In this document: positions 1 through 9,239 of the stretch, one piece after another
Layout of the letters: each line of letters opens with the position of its first letter
How positions within the stretch are numbered: the first letter of the stretch is position 1
Origin: Bryobacterales bacterium
GTDB lineage: Bacteria > Acidobacteriota > Terriglobia > Bryobacterales > UBA6623
Reading direction: 5' to 3'
DNA: 64,000 nucleotides
Assembly (NCBI GenBank): GCA_028819255.1
Contig: JAPPMB010000078.1
Location: 173,586 to 237,585, forward strand
The notes under the pieces: generated by a model
What the model saw: only the letters and a program-made list of their open reading frames with translations
Databases searched by the model: none
What the model was told of the DNA's origin: nothing
Made by a program: the position numbers and the translations under genes

Positions 1-2826
1 TGGCACGCCTCTGAGTTGAAGGAGCGTTCGGCGGCGCAGGAGCACTTCATCGACCTGTGCCGGCTGCTCGAGGAGCCGACCCCGGCGGAGGCGGATCCCA
101 AGGGCGACCACTACTGCTTCGAGCGCGGCGCGCTCAAGGACTCCGGCGGCGAAGGCTGGGCGGACGTGTGGAAGCGCCACTGCTTCGCGTGGGAGTACAA
201 GGGGAAGCATGCGAACCTCGACGCCGCGTTCGACCAGTTGCGGCAGTACGCGCTTGCGCTTGAGAACCCGCCCCTGCTGATCGTCTCGGACATGGGCCGG
301 TTCCGCATTCGGACGAACTGGACCAACTCGGTCAGCAAGACGCACGAGTTCGAGCTTGACGATCTCGTGGACGGTGCGGTCCGCGACAGGCTCAAGTGGG
401 CCATGTCCGACCCGGAACGGCTGCGGCCGGGCGAGACACGTCAGACGCTGACGGAACAGGCCGCGAAGCACTTCGCCCGGCTCGCCCAGTCGCTCCGTGA
501 CCAAGGCCACGGCCCCGAGGACGTGGCGCACTTTGTGAACCGCCTCGTGTTCTGCATGTTCGCCGAGGATGTGGGGCTGCTTCCGAACGACATGTTCACC
601 CGCATGCTGGGGCGGGCGCACCGGAAGCCGGAGAAGTTCGCGGACCTGGCCCGGAAGCTGTTCGGCGCGATGGCGACGGGCGGCGAGGTCGGGTTCGAGG
701 AGGTGGACTGGTTCGACGGCGGGCTGTTCGAGTACGATGCCGCCCTTCCCATGGACGAGGGGCAGATCGAGACAACTCTGGAGGCCTCCCGGCTGGACTG
801 GTCGAGCATCGACCCCTCGATCCTTGGAACGCTGTTCGAGCGGGGCCTCGACCCGGACAAGCGCTCGCAGCTCGGAGCGCACTACACGGACCGGGACAAG
901 ATCATGCGGATCATCCATCCGGTGATCGTTCGCCCCCTGCTCGCCGAGTGGAGGACCGCGAAAGCCGGGATTGCCAAGAGCATCGGGCGCGCGAACTCTG
1001 CGAAGTCGAAGGGTGCGGCGACGCGGAACCGCAGGCAGGCGGAGAACGCGCTCGGCGCGTTCCTCGAACGGCTGCGCAACTTCACCGTGCTCGACCCGGC
1101 CTGCGGCTCGGGCAACTTCCTCTACCTCGCGCTCCATGCCCTCCACGATCTGGAGCACCAGGTCCAGTTGGAGGCCGAGGCGCTGGGACTCCAGCGCAGC
1201 TTCCCCTCGGTCGGCCCCGCCAACGTGAAGGGGATCGAGTTGAACGCCTACGCGGCGGAACTGGCGCGGGTGTCGGTATGGATCGGCGAGATCCAGTGGA
1301 TGCGGAGGAACGGGTTTCCGGGCGCGCGGGAGCCCATCCTCGAACCGTTGGAGACGATCGAGTGCCGCGACGCGATACTTACGCACGACGGCGGGGAGCC
1401 GGACTGGCCCGATGCGGACGTGGTCATCGGCAACCCGCCCTTCCTGGGCGGCAAGCTGCTCATCTCGAACCTCGGCGAGGAATACGTATCGGCCATGTTC
1501 CGTGCGTACGAGGGGCGGGTGCCCCGCGAAGCCGATCTCGTCTGCTACTGGTTCGTGAAGGCCGGCGAACGCTTGGGCGATAGGACCTCGAAGCGGATCG
1601 GACTGGTCGCCACCAACTCGATACGGGGAGGAAAGAACCGCCGGGCGCTCGAACGGGCAACGCGCGACGGAGTGATCTTCGACGCGTGGAGCGACGAGCC
1701 GTGGGTGATCGATGGCGCGGCCGTTCGCGTCTCGCTGGTGTGCTTCTTGGAGGCGGGCAGCAAACTCGCGCCGGACTGCCGCCTCGACGGCGAGACCGTG
1801 GACGAGATCCACACGGACCTGACCGCCCGCCGAGGCGAATCCGGTATCGACTTGACGAAGGCAAGGCGGCTCGCCCGGAACGCGGGCGCGGCCTTCATGG
1901 GAGACACCAAGGGCGGGCCGTTCGACGTTCCCGGGGATCTGGCCCGCGAGTGGCTGCGGGAGCCCGCGAACCCCAACGGCCGCCCCAACTCGGACGTGCT
2001 CAAGCCGTGGATGAACGGCATGGCCGTCACCCGGCGGCCCGCCGACAAGTGGATCGTCGATTTCGGGCTGTCCATGGAGGAGGGCGACGCCGCCCTGTAC
2101 GAAGGTCCGTTCCAGCACATCCGCGAACACGTCCACCCGATGCGGCAGAGGAACCGCCGCAAGGCCTACCGCCTGAACTGGTGGCGGCATGTCGAGCCGA
2201 GACAAGGCATGTGGAAGGCTCTCGACGGCCTGTCGCGCTACATCGTAACGCCCACCGTGGCCAAACACCGCCTCTTCGCGTGGCTCGATGCCCATGTCTG
2301 CCCCGACCACCAACTGATCGTCATCGCCCGCGAGGACGACGCCACGTTCGGCATCCTGCACAGCCGGTTCCACCAGATGTGGTCGCTCCGCTTGGGCACC
2401 TGGCTCGGCAAGGGCAACGATCCCCGCTACACGCCGACCACGACCTTCGAGACCTTCCCCTTTCCGGATGGACTCTCACCGGACATCCCCGCTGGCGATC
2501 AAAAGGCCGACCCACGCGCCCAGGCAATCGCTTCGGCGGCCCGGCGGCTCGTCGAACTCCGAGACCGCTGGCTCAACCCTCCCGAGTGGGTGGAGTGGAT
2601 CGAGGAACCCGTCGTCGGCTATCCGGCGCGTCCCGTGCCCCGTGACAAGAAGGCGGCCGCAGCGCTCAGGAAGCGGACCCTGACCAACCTTTACAACGCC
2701 CGGCCCCAGTGGCTCGTGAACGCTCACGCCCAACTCGACGCCGCAGTGGCCGCCGCCTACGGCTGGCCCGGTGACATCGCGGACGACGCGGCGCTGCGGG
2801 AGCTGCTCGATCGGAACCGGCGCTGA
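1..2826 (+). CDS. MmeI-like type IIL restriction-modification enzyme (5' truncated by window edge)
   Basis: Single-chain endonuclease plus adenine-N6 methyltransferase of the MmeI (type IIL) kind. The reading frame is open to base 1 and the residues before the TTG at 16 (WHASEL) match the usual N-terminal region of the family, so the real start lies outside the window. The nuclease signature is D55-X9-E65-X-K67 (counted from the first visible codon), with the same spacing as the MmeI D-E-X-K site. The methyltransferase domain follows, with the SAM-binding motif DPACGSGNF near residue 365 and the catalytic NPPF near 478. The last 400 or so residues should hold the helical spacer and target-recognition domains. 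The protein is nearly full family length (about 940 residues). No separate R or S subunit is visible, as expected for a stand-alone enzyme. Family identity is confident; the recognition sequence cannot be read off. Confidence 0.93.
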   Translation, partial: WHASELKERSAAQEHFIDLCRLLEEPTPAEADPKGDHYCFERGALKDSGGEGWADVWKRHCFAWEYKGKHANLDAAFDQLRQYALALENPPLLIVSDMGRFRIRTNWTNSVSKTHEFELDDLVDGAVRDRLKWAMSDPERLRPGETRQTLTEQAAKHFARLAQSLRDQGHGPEDVAHFVNRLVFCMFAEDVGLLPNDMFTRMLGRAHRKPEKFADLARKLFGAMATGGEVGFEEVDWFDGGLFEYDAALPMDEGQIETTLEASRLDWSSIDPSILGTLFERGLDPDKRSQLGAHYTDRDKIMRIIHPVIVRPLLAEWRTAKAGIAKSIGRANSAKSKGAATRNRRQAENALGAFLERLRNFTVLDPACGSGNFLYLALHALHDLEHQVQLEAEALGLQRSFPSVGPANVKGIELNAYAAELARVSVWIGEIQWMRRNGFPGAREPILEPLETIECRDAILTHDGGEPDWPDADVVIGNPPFLGGKLLISNLGEEYVSAMFRAYEGRVPREADLVCYWFVKAGERLGDRTSKRIGLVATNSIRGGKNRRALERATRDGVIFDAWSDEPWVIDGAAVRVSLVCFLEAGSKLAPDCRLDGETVDEIHTDLTARRGESGIDLTKARRLARNAGAAFMGDTKGGPFDVPGDLAREWLREPANPNGRPNSDVLKPWMNGMAVTRRPADKWIVDFGLSMEEGDAALYEGPFQHIREHVHPMRQRNRRKAYRLNWWRHVEPRQGMWKALDGLSRYIVTPTVAKHRLFAWLDAHVCPDHQLIVIAREDDATFGILHSRFHQMWSLRLGTWLGKGNDPRYTPTTTFETFPFPDGLSPDIPAGDQKADPRAQAIASAARRLVELRDRWLNPPEWVEWIEEPVVGYPARPVPRDKKAAAALRKRTLTNLYNARPQWLVNAHAQLDAAVAAAYGWPGDIADDAALRELLDRNRR

Positions 2827-3012
2827 TCTCGCGAACGGGAAGTCAGCCGCCGAAGCTCCCCCCAAGCGCGGCGACGTCCCGACCCAGAGCCTCGGCGGTG
2901 CGCTGGACATGCCTGGCGCCCACGCGCACTCCGGCCGGACCGGGCCGCCTCAACACCATGTCATGCACACAGGAACGCTTGGGAGCTTGCCTGCGGGCAC
3001 GGCCTGTGGCAT

Positions 3013-3040
3013 CATTATATGCGAATAAAAAACGAATAGA
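3013..3040 (+). promoter_or_regulatory. Candidate promoter/SOS operator of the imuA-imuB-dnaE2 cassette
   Basis: An AT-rich patch (CATTATAT) just upstream of imuA stands out from its GC-rich surroundings. It is followed by a direct repeat GAAT-N7-GAAT (3023-3026 and 3034-3037), with period 11. The alphaproteobacterial LexA operator has the form GTTC-N7-GTTC (GAAC-N7-GAAC on the other strand), so the geometry fits an SOS box although the last base differs. The repeat abuts the imuA ATG at 3040 and no Shine-Dalgarno is visible, suggesting a very short leader or none. The operator reading is inference. Confidence 0.35.
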
Positions 3041-3771
3041 TGTCCACAGAAACCATAACTGCGAAGAATATTCGCGCCCTTGAGGCCTTGGTTTGCGAGC
3101 GCGGCTTCGGCTGGACCCTGCCTCGGAAGGCGGAATTCCGCCACGACCCCGCACCGATCGGGATCGAATGGCTGGATGCCCGCCTTGGCGGCGGCCTCCC
3201 GCGCGGCGCGATCAGCGAGGTTACCGGGCTCTGCTCGTCGGGACGCACAGGCGTGGTGCTGTCCGCGCTCGCCAGGCTGACCCAGGCCGGAGGGATTGCC
3301 GCCTACGTTGATGCGACCGACTGCCTGGATCCGCGCTCGGCGGAGCAGGCCGGAGTGCTTCTGGACCGGCTGCTGTGGGTCCGCTGCGGCGCGGAAGGGA
3401 ACTCTCGCCGCGACGGCGGCAGGCCGCGGCTTTCGCCGACGGACGAAGCATGGCAGACGGCGAACCTGGTCGTCTCCGCCGGCGGCTTCGGCATGGTCGC
3501 AGTCGACCTCGGCGGGTTCTCCCGGCGCCAGCTGGCTGACCTGCAGGGGCGGACATGGGCGCGCCTCCGACACGCCGTGGAAGACACGCCCGCGGTGCTG
3601 GTCGTTCTCGCGGAGAGGCGCCTGACCGGCAGCGCCGCGGATGTCGTGTTGGAACTGCATCGCGAGCGAACCGAATGGAACGGCCTGCTGGGAGGCATCG
3701 GGATGCGTGCGGAGATTTTCAGGCGCAGGATGCGCGGGGCGCACCGCGCGGACACGGAGCGGGCGGCATGA
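3040..3771 (+). CDS. imuA: ImuA-like RecA-fold protein of the mutasome cassette
   Basis: Short RecA-like protein (243 aa) heading an imuA-imuB-dnaE2 cassette. The N-terminal part matches ImuA/RecA-like proteins: a segment around 'GIEWLDARLGGGLPRG' precedes a degenerate P-loop near residues 63-70, 'GLCSSGRT', in which the usual Walker A lysine is arginine. It is far shorter than true RecA (about 350 aa) and lacks its DNA-binding C-terminal region. In characterised systems ImuA supports damage-induced mutagenesis with ImuB and DnaE2. The start is the ATG at 3040, the only suitable one before the conserved core. The stop overlaps the imuB start by 4 bp (ATGA), so the two are translationally coupled. 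Confidence 0.82.
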   Translation: MSTETITAKNIRALEALVCERGFGWTLPRKAEFRHDPAPIGIEWLDARLGGGLPRGAISEVTGLCSSGRTGVVLSALARLTQAGGIAAYVDATDCLDPRSAEQAGVLLDRLLWVRCGAEGNSRRDGGRPRLSPTDEAWQTANLVVSAGGFGMVAVDLGGFSRRQLADLQGRTWARLRHAVEDTPAVLVVLAERRLTGSAADVVLELHRERTEWNGLLGGIGMRAEIFRRRMRGAHRADTERAA

Positions 3772-5330
3772 CGGCCCGGTCATCCGACAGCGGATCCCGC
3801 CGTGCCGCGCTCTACGCGTCCCTGCACGTTCCCGACTTTCCTGTCGCCGTGCTGCGGAGGGGAGGGAGGCGTTCGCAGCCGGTGGCGGTCGCTTGCGGTG
3901 AGCCGCCCAAGCAGTTTGTCCACGCCGCCGACGCGCTCGCCCGGAAGCACGGCGTGCGCCAGGGAATGGCGCTGGCCGCGGCGCAGGCGCGCTGCAGTGC
4001 GCGGGCGGGACGGCCGCTGCAGGTCTTCCGCCGCGACGCGAAGGCAGAGCGGAGGGTGCAGGCGCGGCTGCTGAAACTGGCGGAGGGCACGACCCCCGTG
4101 TTCGAGGATGTCGCTCCGGGGCTCCTTTCGCTCGATTTCGCGGGCTTGCGCAACCCGTACGCCTCGGCGGCGGAGCTGGCGGGCGGAGCGGCCCGCTTCG
4201 GGTTGAGGGCCAATGTCGGCGTCGCTCGCAACCGTCTCGTCGCCCTGTGCGCGGCGCGCACGCAGCCGGGTGTGACCCACGTGTACCCGGGGCAGGAGGC
4301 CGGCTTCCTCCACGGGCTGCCGCTCGACACCCTGCCGCTGGACGGCGAGGAACTGCGAACTCTCGAGCGCTGGGGCGTGCGCAAGGTGGGGGAGCTGGCA
4401 CTTCTGCCGCCGGAGAGAATGGCCGAGCGGTTCGGGGAGCGCGGGGCCCGCATGGTGCGGCTTGCCCGCGGCGAGGAGGACTCGATGCTGCGGGCCTGCC
4501 GGCCGGAGGCCCCGCTGGAGCTGAGCCGGGATTTCGACTGGGAGGTCGGGGAGATCGAATCGCTTGCGTTCGTGATGTCGGGCATGCTCGAACGGCTCTG
4601 CCTGCGCTTGCAGGGCCTGAACAAGGCGGCGGCGAGTCTGACCACGCGCCTGCGGCTGGCTGGCGGCGGGGTGTTCGAGCGGACCATCAGCCTGCCCTAT
4701 CCGCTGAGCGACTCGCGCGCCTTGCTGATGCTGGTGCGCATCGACCTGGCGGCGCATCCCCCGGGGGCCGCGGTGGACGGCGTGCGGGTGTCGGCCGAGC
4801 CTGCCGAGCGCCGACACGTGCAGTCGTCCCTGTTTGTGCCGGACCTGCCTGATGCCGAGAGCCTGGCAGTGACCCTGGCACGGCTGTCCTGCCTGGTGGG
4901 GGAAGAGCGGGTCGGCGCCCCGGCGGTTCCCGACACACACCGGCCCGGGGCGGCGGCCCTGGAGGCGTTCCGGCCGTCGGACGGAAGAAGCGCGGCCGCG
5001 AACGGTGCGGCGCCGCCTCTGCGCAAGCGCCGCCGACCGCGCTTTGCCGAAGCATCCACTCCTCCCAGAAGCACACTGGTCTTCCGCTGTTTCCGGCCAT
5101 CCCGTCCGGCGGATGTGGTCCTGCGCGGGGAGCGTCCCGTCCGCGTCAGGGCGGGGGAGGCCCGGGGACGCGTGACGGCGTGTGCCGGGCCCTGGCGGGT
5201 GTCCGGGGAGTGGTGGACGCCGGACGGCTGGCAGTACCAGGAGTGGGACGTGGAGGTTGGCGGCCGCCTGTACCGGGCCTGCTGTGAGAGGACGACGGGG
5301 CAGTGGTTCCTTGCGGGGGAGTACGACTAG
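3768..5330 (+). CDS. imuB: ImuB, Y-family polymerase-like mutasome subunit (catalytically dead)
   Basis: Y-family DNA polymerase homologue (520 aa) that acts as an adaptor for error-prone DnaE2 rather than as a polymerase. The frame extends upstream to 3555 but the real start is the ATG at 3768 inside the ATGA overlap with imuA. The palm opens with 'LYASLHVPDFPVAVL', where the metal-binding aspartate of active Y-family enzymes should sit early but is absent. The second acidic motif is reduced to 'LLSLDF', as expected for ImuB. Fingers, thumb and little-finger regions follow to about residue 400. A clamp-binding-like motif QSSLF lies at residues 352-356, fitting tethering to the beta sliding clamp. 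The C-terminal 150 residues are basic and variable. The dnaE2 start is 24 bp downstream. Confidence 0.9.
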   Translation: MTARSSDSGSRRAALYASLHVPDFPVAVLRRGGRRSQPVAVACGEPPKQFVHAADALARKHGVRQGMALAAAQARCSARAGRPLQVFRRDAKAERRVQARLLKLAEGTTPVFEDVAPGLLSLDFAGLRNPYASAAELAGGAARFGLRANVGVARNRLVALCAARTQPGVTHVYPGQEAGFLHGLPLDTLPLDGEELRTLERWGVRKVGELALLPPERMAERFGERGARMVRLARGEEDSMLRACRPEAPLELSRDFDWEVGEIESLAFVMSGMLERLCLRLQGLNKAAASLTTRLRLAGGGVFERTISLPYPLSDSRALLMLVRIDLAAHPPGAAVDGVRVSAEPAERRHVQSSLFVPDLPDAESLAVTLARLSCLVGEERVGAPAVPDTHRPGAAALEAFRPSDGRSAAANGAAPPLRKRRRPRFAEASTPPRSTLVFRCFRPSRPADVVLRGERPVRVRAGEARGRVTACAGPWRVSGEWWTPDGWQYQEWDVEVGGRLYRACCERTTGQWFLAGEYD

Positions 5331-5353
5331 CCGTCCGCGGCGGAGGCAAGCGC

Positions 5354-8300
5354 ATGTACGTCGAACTCCACAGCGCCTCGGGTTTCAGCTTCCTAGAAGG
5401 GGCCTCGGACCCGGAGGACCTTCTTGGCGAGGCCGCGAGCCTCGGCTACGAGGCGCTGGCCCTGTGTGACCGCAACTCGGTTTCCGGGGCGCCGCGCTTC
5501 TTCCAGGCGTCGCGCCAGGCCGGAGTGCGGCCGCTGGTCGGTTGCGAGATCTCGCTTGACCAGCCAGGCATCAGGAAGGGGACTCCCAGCGCGGTGCTGG
5601 ACCGGAGGCTGACCGTGCTGGTCGAGAACCGTGCGGGCTACCGCAACCTCTGCCGCCTGCTCACCCGCATGAACCTGCGCGCGCCCAAGGGCGAGGGCCG
5701 TGCCCGTTGGAAGGACATCGAGGAGTATTCCCAGGGGCTTGTGGCACTGCTCGGCGACCTCCGCGACGAGGATCCGGTCCGTGGCATTTTCGGTCCCCGG
5801 AACGTCTATGTGGAACTGCAGCGCCATCTGCTCCGCGAGCAGGAACACGCCAATCGCGACCGCATCGAATTCGCCCGCGCGCACCGTTTGCCGCTGGTCG
5901 CCACGAACGGCGTCCGCTACGACACGGAGCGTCGCAAGCCCTTGCACGACGCTCTGACCTGCCTGCGGTTCAAGCGTCGGCTCGATGACGCCGGTCGGCT
6001 GCTGGATGCCAACGCCGAGCGGCACCTCAAGCCGCCACGGGAGATGGAGCGGCTCTTCTCCGACCTGCCCGAGGCGGTTGCGAACGCGGCCGAACTGGGC
6101 CGGCGCCTCCGCTTCACGCTGCAGGATCTGGGCTACGAGTTCCCGAGCTACCCCTTGCCGCCCGGAGAGAGCGCCAGCTCCCATCTGCGGCGGGAGACCC
6201 TGCGCGGCGCTGCCGAACGCTATCGGGGGCGGTCGCACCGCGACAAGGCGTTCCGGCAGATCGACCGGGAGCTTGCCATGATCGCCAACCTCAAGCTCGA
6301 GGGCTACTTCCTGGTCGTGTGGGACATGGTCCGGTTCGCCCGCCGCAACGGCATTCTCTGCCAAGGGCGCGGCTCGGCGGCCAACTCGGCGGTCTGCTAC
6401 TCGCTCGGCATCACTGCGGTCGATCCGGTCGGGATGGACCTGCTCTTCGAGAGATTCCTGTCGGAAGAGCGCGGGGAGTGGCCCGACATCGATATCGACC
6501 TCCCTTCGGGGGACCAGCGCGAGCGCGTGATCCAGCACGTCTACGAGCGCTACGGGGAGCGCGGGGCGGGCATGACGGCCAACGTCATCACCTATCGCGG
6601 CAGGAGTGCCGTGCGCGAGATGGGCAAGGTGCTCGGCTTTCCGGAGGAGATGATCGGGCGGCTCGCCAAGGGCATCCACGGGTTTGAGTACGTCGACAGC
6701 CATGACGACCTGCTCTCCCAGGCGGGAGAGGCCGGCTTGGACCGCCACGACCCCCAGGTCGCCCGCTGGCTGCGCCTCTGCCTTGACGTCCAGTCGCTCC
6801 CGCGCCACCTCGGCCAGCATTCCGGCGGCATGGTCATCTGCCAGGGGAATCTCGACGCAGTCGTGCCGCTGGAGAACGCACGCATGCCGGGGCGCGTCGT
6901 CGTGCAGTGGGACAAGGAGGACTGCGCCGATCTGGGCATCATCAAGGTTGACCTGCTGGGTCTGGGCATGATGGCCGTGCTGGAGGAGTCCACGGCCATC
7001 ATCCGCTCGCGTGGCGGCTCGTTCGACCTTGCCAGGATCCCTCCTGACGACCCGAAGACGTACCGGATGATCCAGCGGGCCGACACGGTCGGTGTCTTCC
7101 AGATCGAAAGCCGCGCCCAGATGGCGACCTTGCCGCGGATCAGGCCGGCCCGCTTCTACGATCTGGTTGTCGAGGTGGCGATCATCCGCCCCGGCCCGAT
7201 CACGGGCAACATGGTGCATCCCTACATCAACCGCCGTCTCGGCCGCGAGCCTGTCCGCTACGCACACCCGTCGCTTGAGCCGATTCTCGCGCGCACGCTG
7301 GGCGTGCCCCTGTTTCAGGAGCAGCTCCTGCGAATGGCCATGACGGCGGCGGGTTTCACGGGCGGCCAGGCCGAGCAGCTTCGGCGTGCCATGGGATTCA
7401 AGCGCTCGACCGAGCGCATGAGTGAGATCGAGGGGCGGCTGCGTCAGGGGCTTGCGCGAAACGGCATTGAGGGCGACGCGGCGGAGGAGATCGTCCGCTC
7501 CATCAAGTCGTTCGCGCTGTACGGCTTTCCCGAGTCGCATTCGGCGAGCTTCGCCCTGCTGGCCTACGCCAGTTCGTACCTGAAGGCGCACTATCCGGCC
7601 GAGTTCCTGACAGCCCTGCTGAACTGTCAGCCGATGGGGTTCTACTCACCGGCCGTGCTGGTCAAGGACGCGCAGCGCCACCGTGTGCGCGTGCTGCCGG
7701 TCGACGTGAACGAGTCGGGCCGGCGCTGCGCGGCCGTCGACAGGCCCGGACGCCCGGCAGGAGCTGTGCCTCGTTCCACCCCGTGTGTCCGCCTGGGCCT
7801 GAACTATGTCGGTGAGCTGCGGGCCGAGGCGGCGAGGCGGATTGCCGAGGACCGTGCCAGGGGAGGGGAATTCCGCTCGATCGGCGAGTTTGCCCGGCGC
7901 GTCCGGCTGAAGAAGAACGAGCTCGACGCGCTGGCGGAGATCGGGGCGCTGAACTCCCTGGGCGAAGGGATCCATCGTCGCGAGGCCCTGTGGCAGGTGG
8001 AGAGCGTCTGGCGTCCGAAGGGGCCGCTCTTCGACCGGCAGGACGATGTGCTGCCCACACCCGGCCCTCTGGCGCCGATGCAGCCGCTCGAGCGCCTCGA
8101 GGCCGACTACCGGGGAACGGGCCTGACGGTCGGCAAGCATCCGATGCACTATCTGCGCGGGCGGGTGCAGGGCATGGATGTCCTGTCCTCCCGCGAGATC
8201 GAGGCCGCTGCCGACGGCCAGCGCGTGCGGGTTGCCGGCGCGGTGATCACGCGCCAGCGACCCGGTACGGCCAAGGGTTTCTGCTTCATCACTCTCGAGG

Positions 8301-8494
8301 ACGAGACGGGAGTGTCGAACCTGATCCTGACGCCGCAGGTGTTCCAGGCATATCGGCCCGTCGTGATGCACGAGACATTCCTGCTGGCCGAGGGGGTGTT
8401 GCAGAACACCGAAGGCACGGCTGCCGTGAAGGCCGAGAAGCTGCAGGCGCTCGGCTCGCCCGAACTCGGGATGCAGTCGCATGACTTCCATTGA
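5354..8494 (+). CDS. dnaE2: DnaE2, error-prone DNA polymerase III alpha-type subunit
   Basis: C-family polymerase (1046 aa) performing error-prone translesion synthesis with ImuA/ImuB. The PHP domain is N-terminal and carries 'CDRNSVSG', with Arg in place of the PHP metal-ligand His; this is the usual DnaE2 variant and separates it from replicative DnaE1. The palm contains 'GRGSAANSAVCYSLGIT' and the catalytic aspartates in 'PDIDID' (D380, D382), with the third in 'KVDLLGLGM'. A helix-hairpin-helix region and a C-terminal OB fold ('VAGAVITRQRPGTAKGF') follow. The tau-binding tail of DnaE1 is missing, again as in DnaE2. The ORF opens at 5303, but the ATG at 5354 matches the family N-terminus (MYVELH). 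Third gene of the cassette. Confidence 0.95.
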   Translation: MYVELHSASGFSFLEGASDPEDLLGEAASLGYEALALCDRNSVSGAPRFFQASRQAGVRPLVGCEISLDQPGIRKGTPSAVLDRRLTVLVENRAGYRNLCRLLTRMNLRAPKGEGRARWKDIEEYSQGLVALLGDLRDEDPVRGIFGPRNVYVELQRHLLREQEHANRDRIEFARAHRLPLVATNGVRYDTERRKPLHDALTCLRFKRRLDDAGRLLDANAERHLKPPREMERLFSDLPEAVANAAELGRRLRFTLQDLGYEFPSYPLPPGESASSHLRRETLRGAAERYRGRSHRDKAFRQIDRELAMIANLKLEGYFLVVWDMVRFARRNGILCQGRGSAANSAVCYSLGITAVDPVGMDLLFERFLSEERGEWPDIDIDLPSGDQRERVIQHVYERYGERGAGMTANVITYRGRSAVREMGKVLGFPEEMIGRLAKGIHGFEYVDSHDDLLSQAGEAGLDRHDPQVARWLRLCLDVQSLPRHLGQHSGGMVICQGNLDAVVPLENARMPGRVVVQWDKEDCADLGIIKVDLLGLGMMAVLEESTAIIRSRGGSFDLARIPPDDPKTYRMIQRADTVGVFQIESRAQMATLPRIRPARFYDLVVEVAIIRPGPITGNMVHPYINRRLGREPVRYAHPSLEPILARTLGVPLFQEQLLRMAMTAAGFTGGQAEQLRRAMGFKRSTERMSEIEGRLRQGLARNGIEGDAAEEIVRSIKSFALYGFPESHSASFALLAYASSYLKAHYPAEFLTALLNCQPMGFYSPAVLVKDAQRHRVRVLPVDVNESGRRCAAVDRPGRPAGAVPRSTPCVRLGLNYVGELRAEAARRIAEDRARGGEFRSIGEFARRVRLKKNELDALAEIGALNSLGEGIHRREALWQVESVWRPKGPLFDRQDDVLPTPGPLAPMQPLERLEADYRGTGLTVGKHPMHYLRGRVQGMDVLSSREIEAAADGQRVRVAGAVITRQRPGTAKGFCFITLEDETGVSNLILTPQVFQAYRPVVMHETFLLAEGVLQNTEGTAAVKAEKLQALGSPELGMQSHDFH

Positions 8495-8735
8495 CGGAGT
8501 GTCGGCCCACCCGCGCGGCGAGCAGTGGGCGGAGCGTGGCTGCCCCGGTCTTCGAATGTTGGATCCAACCTTGGGAAACAGGCCGTTCGCCTTGGCGGGC
8601 ACCGCCCGCCTGCAGCCTTTGCAGCGGCCTGTCACAGAGAATCGTGCAGGCGCCGGGCCGCTCGATCGAGGATTCTCCGGACAGACGCCCCGTGCGCCGA
8701 GTGCGCTGCAGCTTCATGCTAGCGTGGCAGGGACG

Positions 8736-9182
8736 ATGCCCGAATCGCTGACGCTCCGATATGTGAGCATGCTCGAAGGGGCGCGAGCTCCGCAGTATGC
8801 GCACGGACCGGCCGAGGATGCGGGGATGGACCTCTTCGCAGCCCAGGACGTCGTACTGGAGCCGGGGTCTTGGAAGAGTGTGCGCACCGGGATCGGAATC
8901 GAGATCCCGGAGGGCTATGAGGGCCAGGTCCGGCCACGCAGCGGGCTCGCGCGGCGACACGGCCTGACCCTGCTCAACAGTCCCGGAACCATCGATCCCG
9001 GCTACCGGGGCGAGGTGCGCGTGACCCTGATCAACTTCGGCCCGAACGCGTACCGGATCCGCCCGGGCGACCGCATCGCCCAACTGGTCGTCGCCTCCTA
9101 CGCGGCTGTGCGATGGGAGCTGGCGAAGTCCCTCGGCGAGAGCAGCAGGGGCACGTGCGGCTTCGGGTCTACGGGTCGCTGA
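8736..9182 (+). CDS. dut: Deoxyuridine 5'-triphosphate nucleotidohydrolase (dUTPase)
   Basis: Trimeric dUTPase (148 aa) that hydrolyses dUTP to dUMP and pyrophosphate, keeping uracil out of DNA and feeding dTMP synthesis. All five family motifs are present in order: 'DAGMDLFA' (I), 'RPRSGLA' (II), 'GTIDPGYRGEV' (III, with catalytic Asp and Tyr), 'RIAQLVV' (IV) and 'RGTCGFGSTGR' (V, glycine-rich C-terminal arm). Motif V has Cys where Gly is more usual. The ORF is open from 8481, but the ATG at 8736 gives the standard family length. It sits 241 bp after dnaE2 on the same strand. The role in DNA precursor hygiene fits the neighbourhood, but co-transcription is not shown. Confidence 0.95.
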   Translation: MPESLTLRYVSMLEGARAPQYAHGPAEDAGMDLFAAQDVVLEPGSWKSVRTGIGIEIPEGYEGQVRPRSGLARRHGLTLLNSPGTIDPGYRGEVRVTLINFGPNAYRIRPGDRIAQLVVASYAAVRWELAKSLGESSRGTCGFGSTGR

Positions 9183-9239
9183 TCCCGCCGCGCCGGAAGA
9201 TCCCGGAGTCCCGCGTCAGGATTCGAGCCGAAGCCGGAG

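Noticed and set aside
3040-3771. Calling the first cassette gene recA
   Set aside because: Too short, Walker lysine replaced by Arg, and followed by imuB and dnaE2; fits ImuA.
5393-7591. 732-aa minus-strand ORF opposite dnaE2
   Set aside because: No family motif, low-complexity antisense composition, and it lies opposite a gene with full catalytic motifs; a GC-driven shadow.
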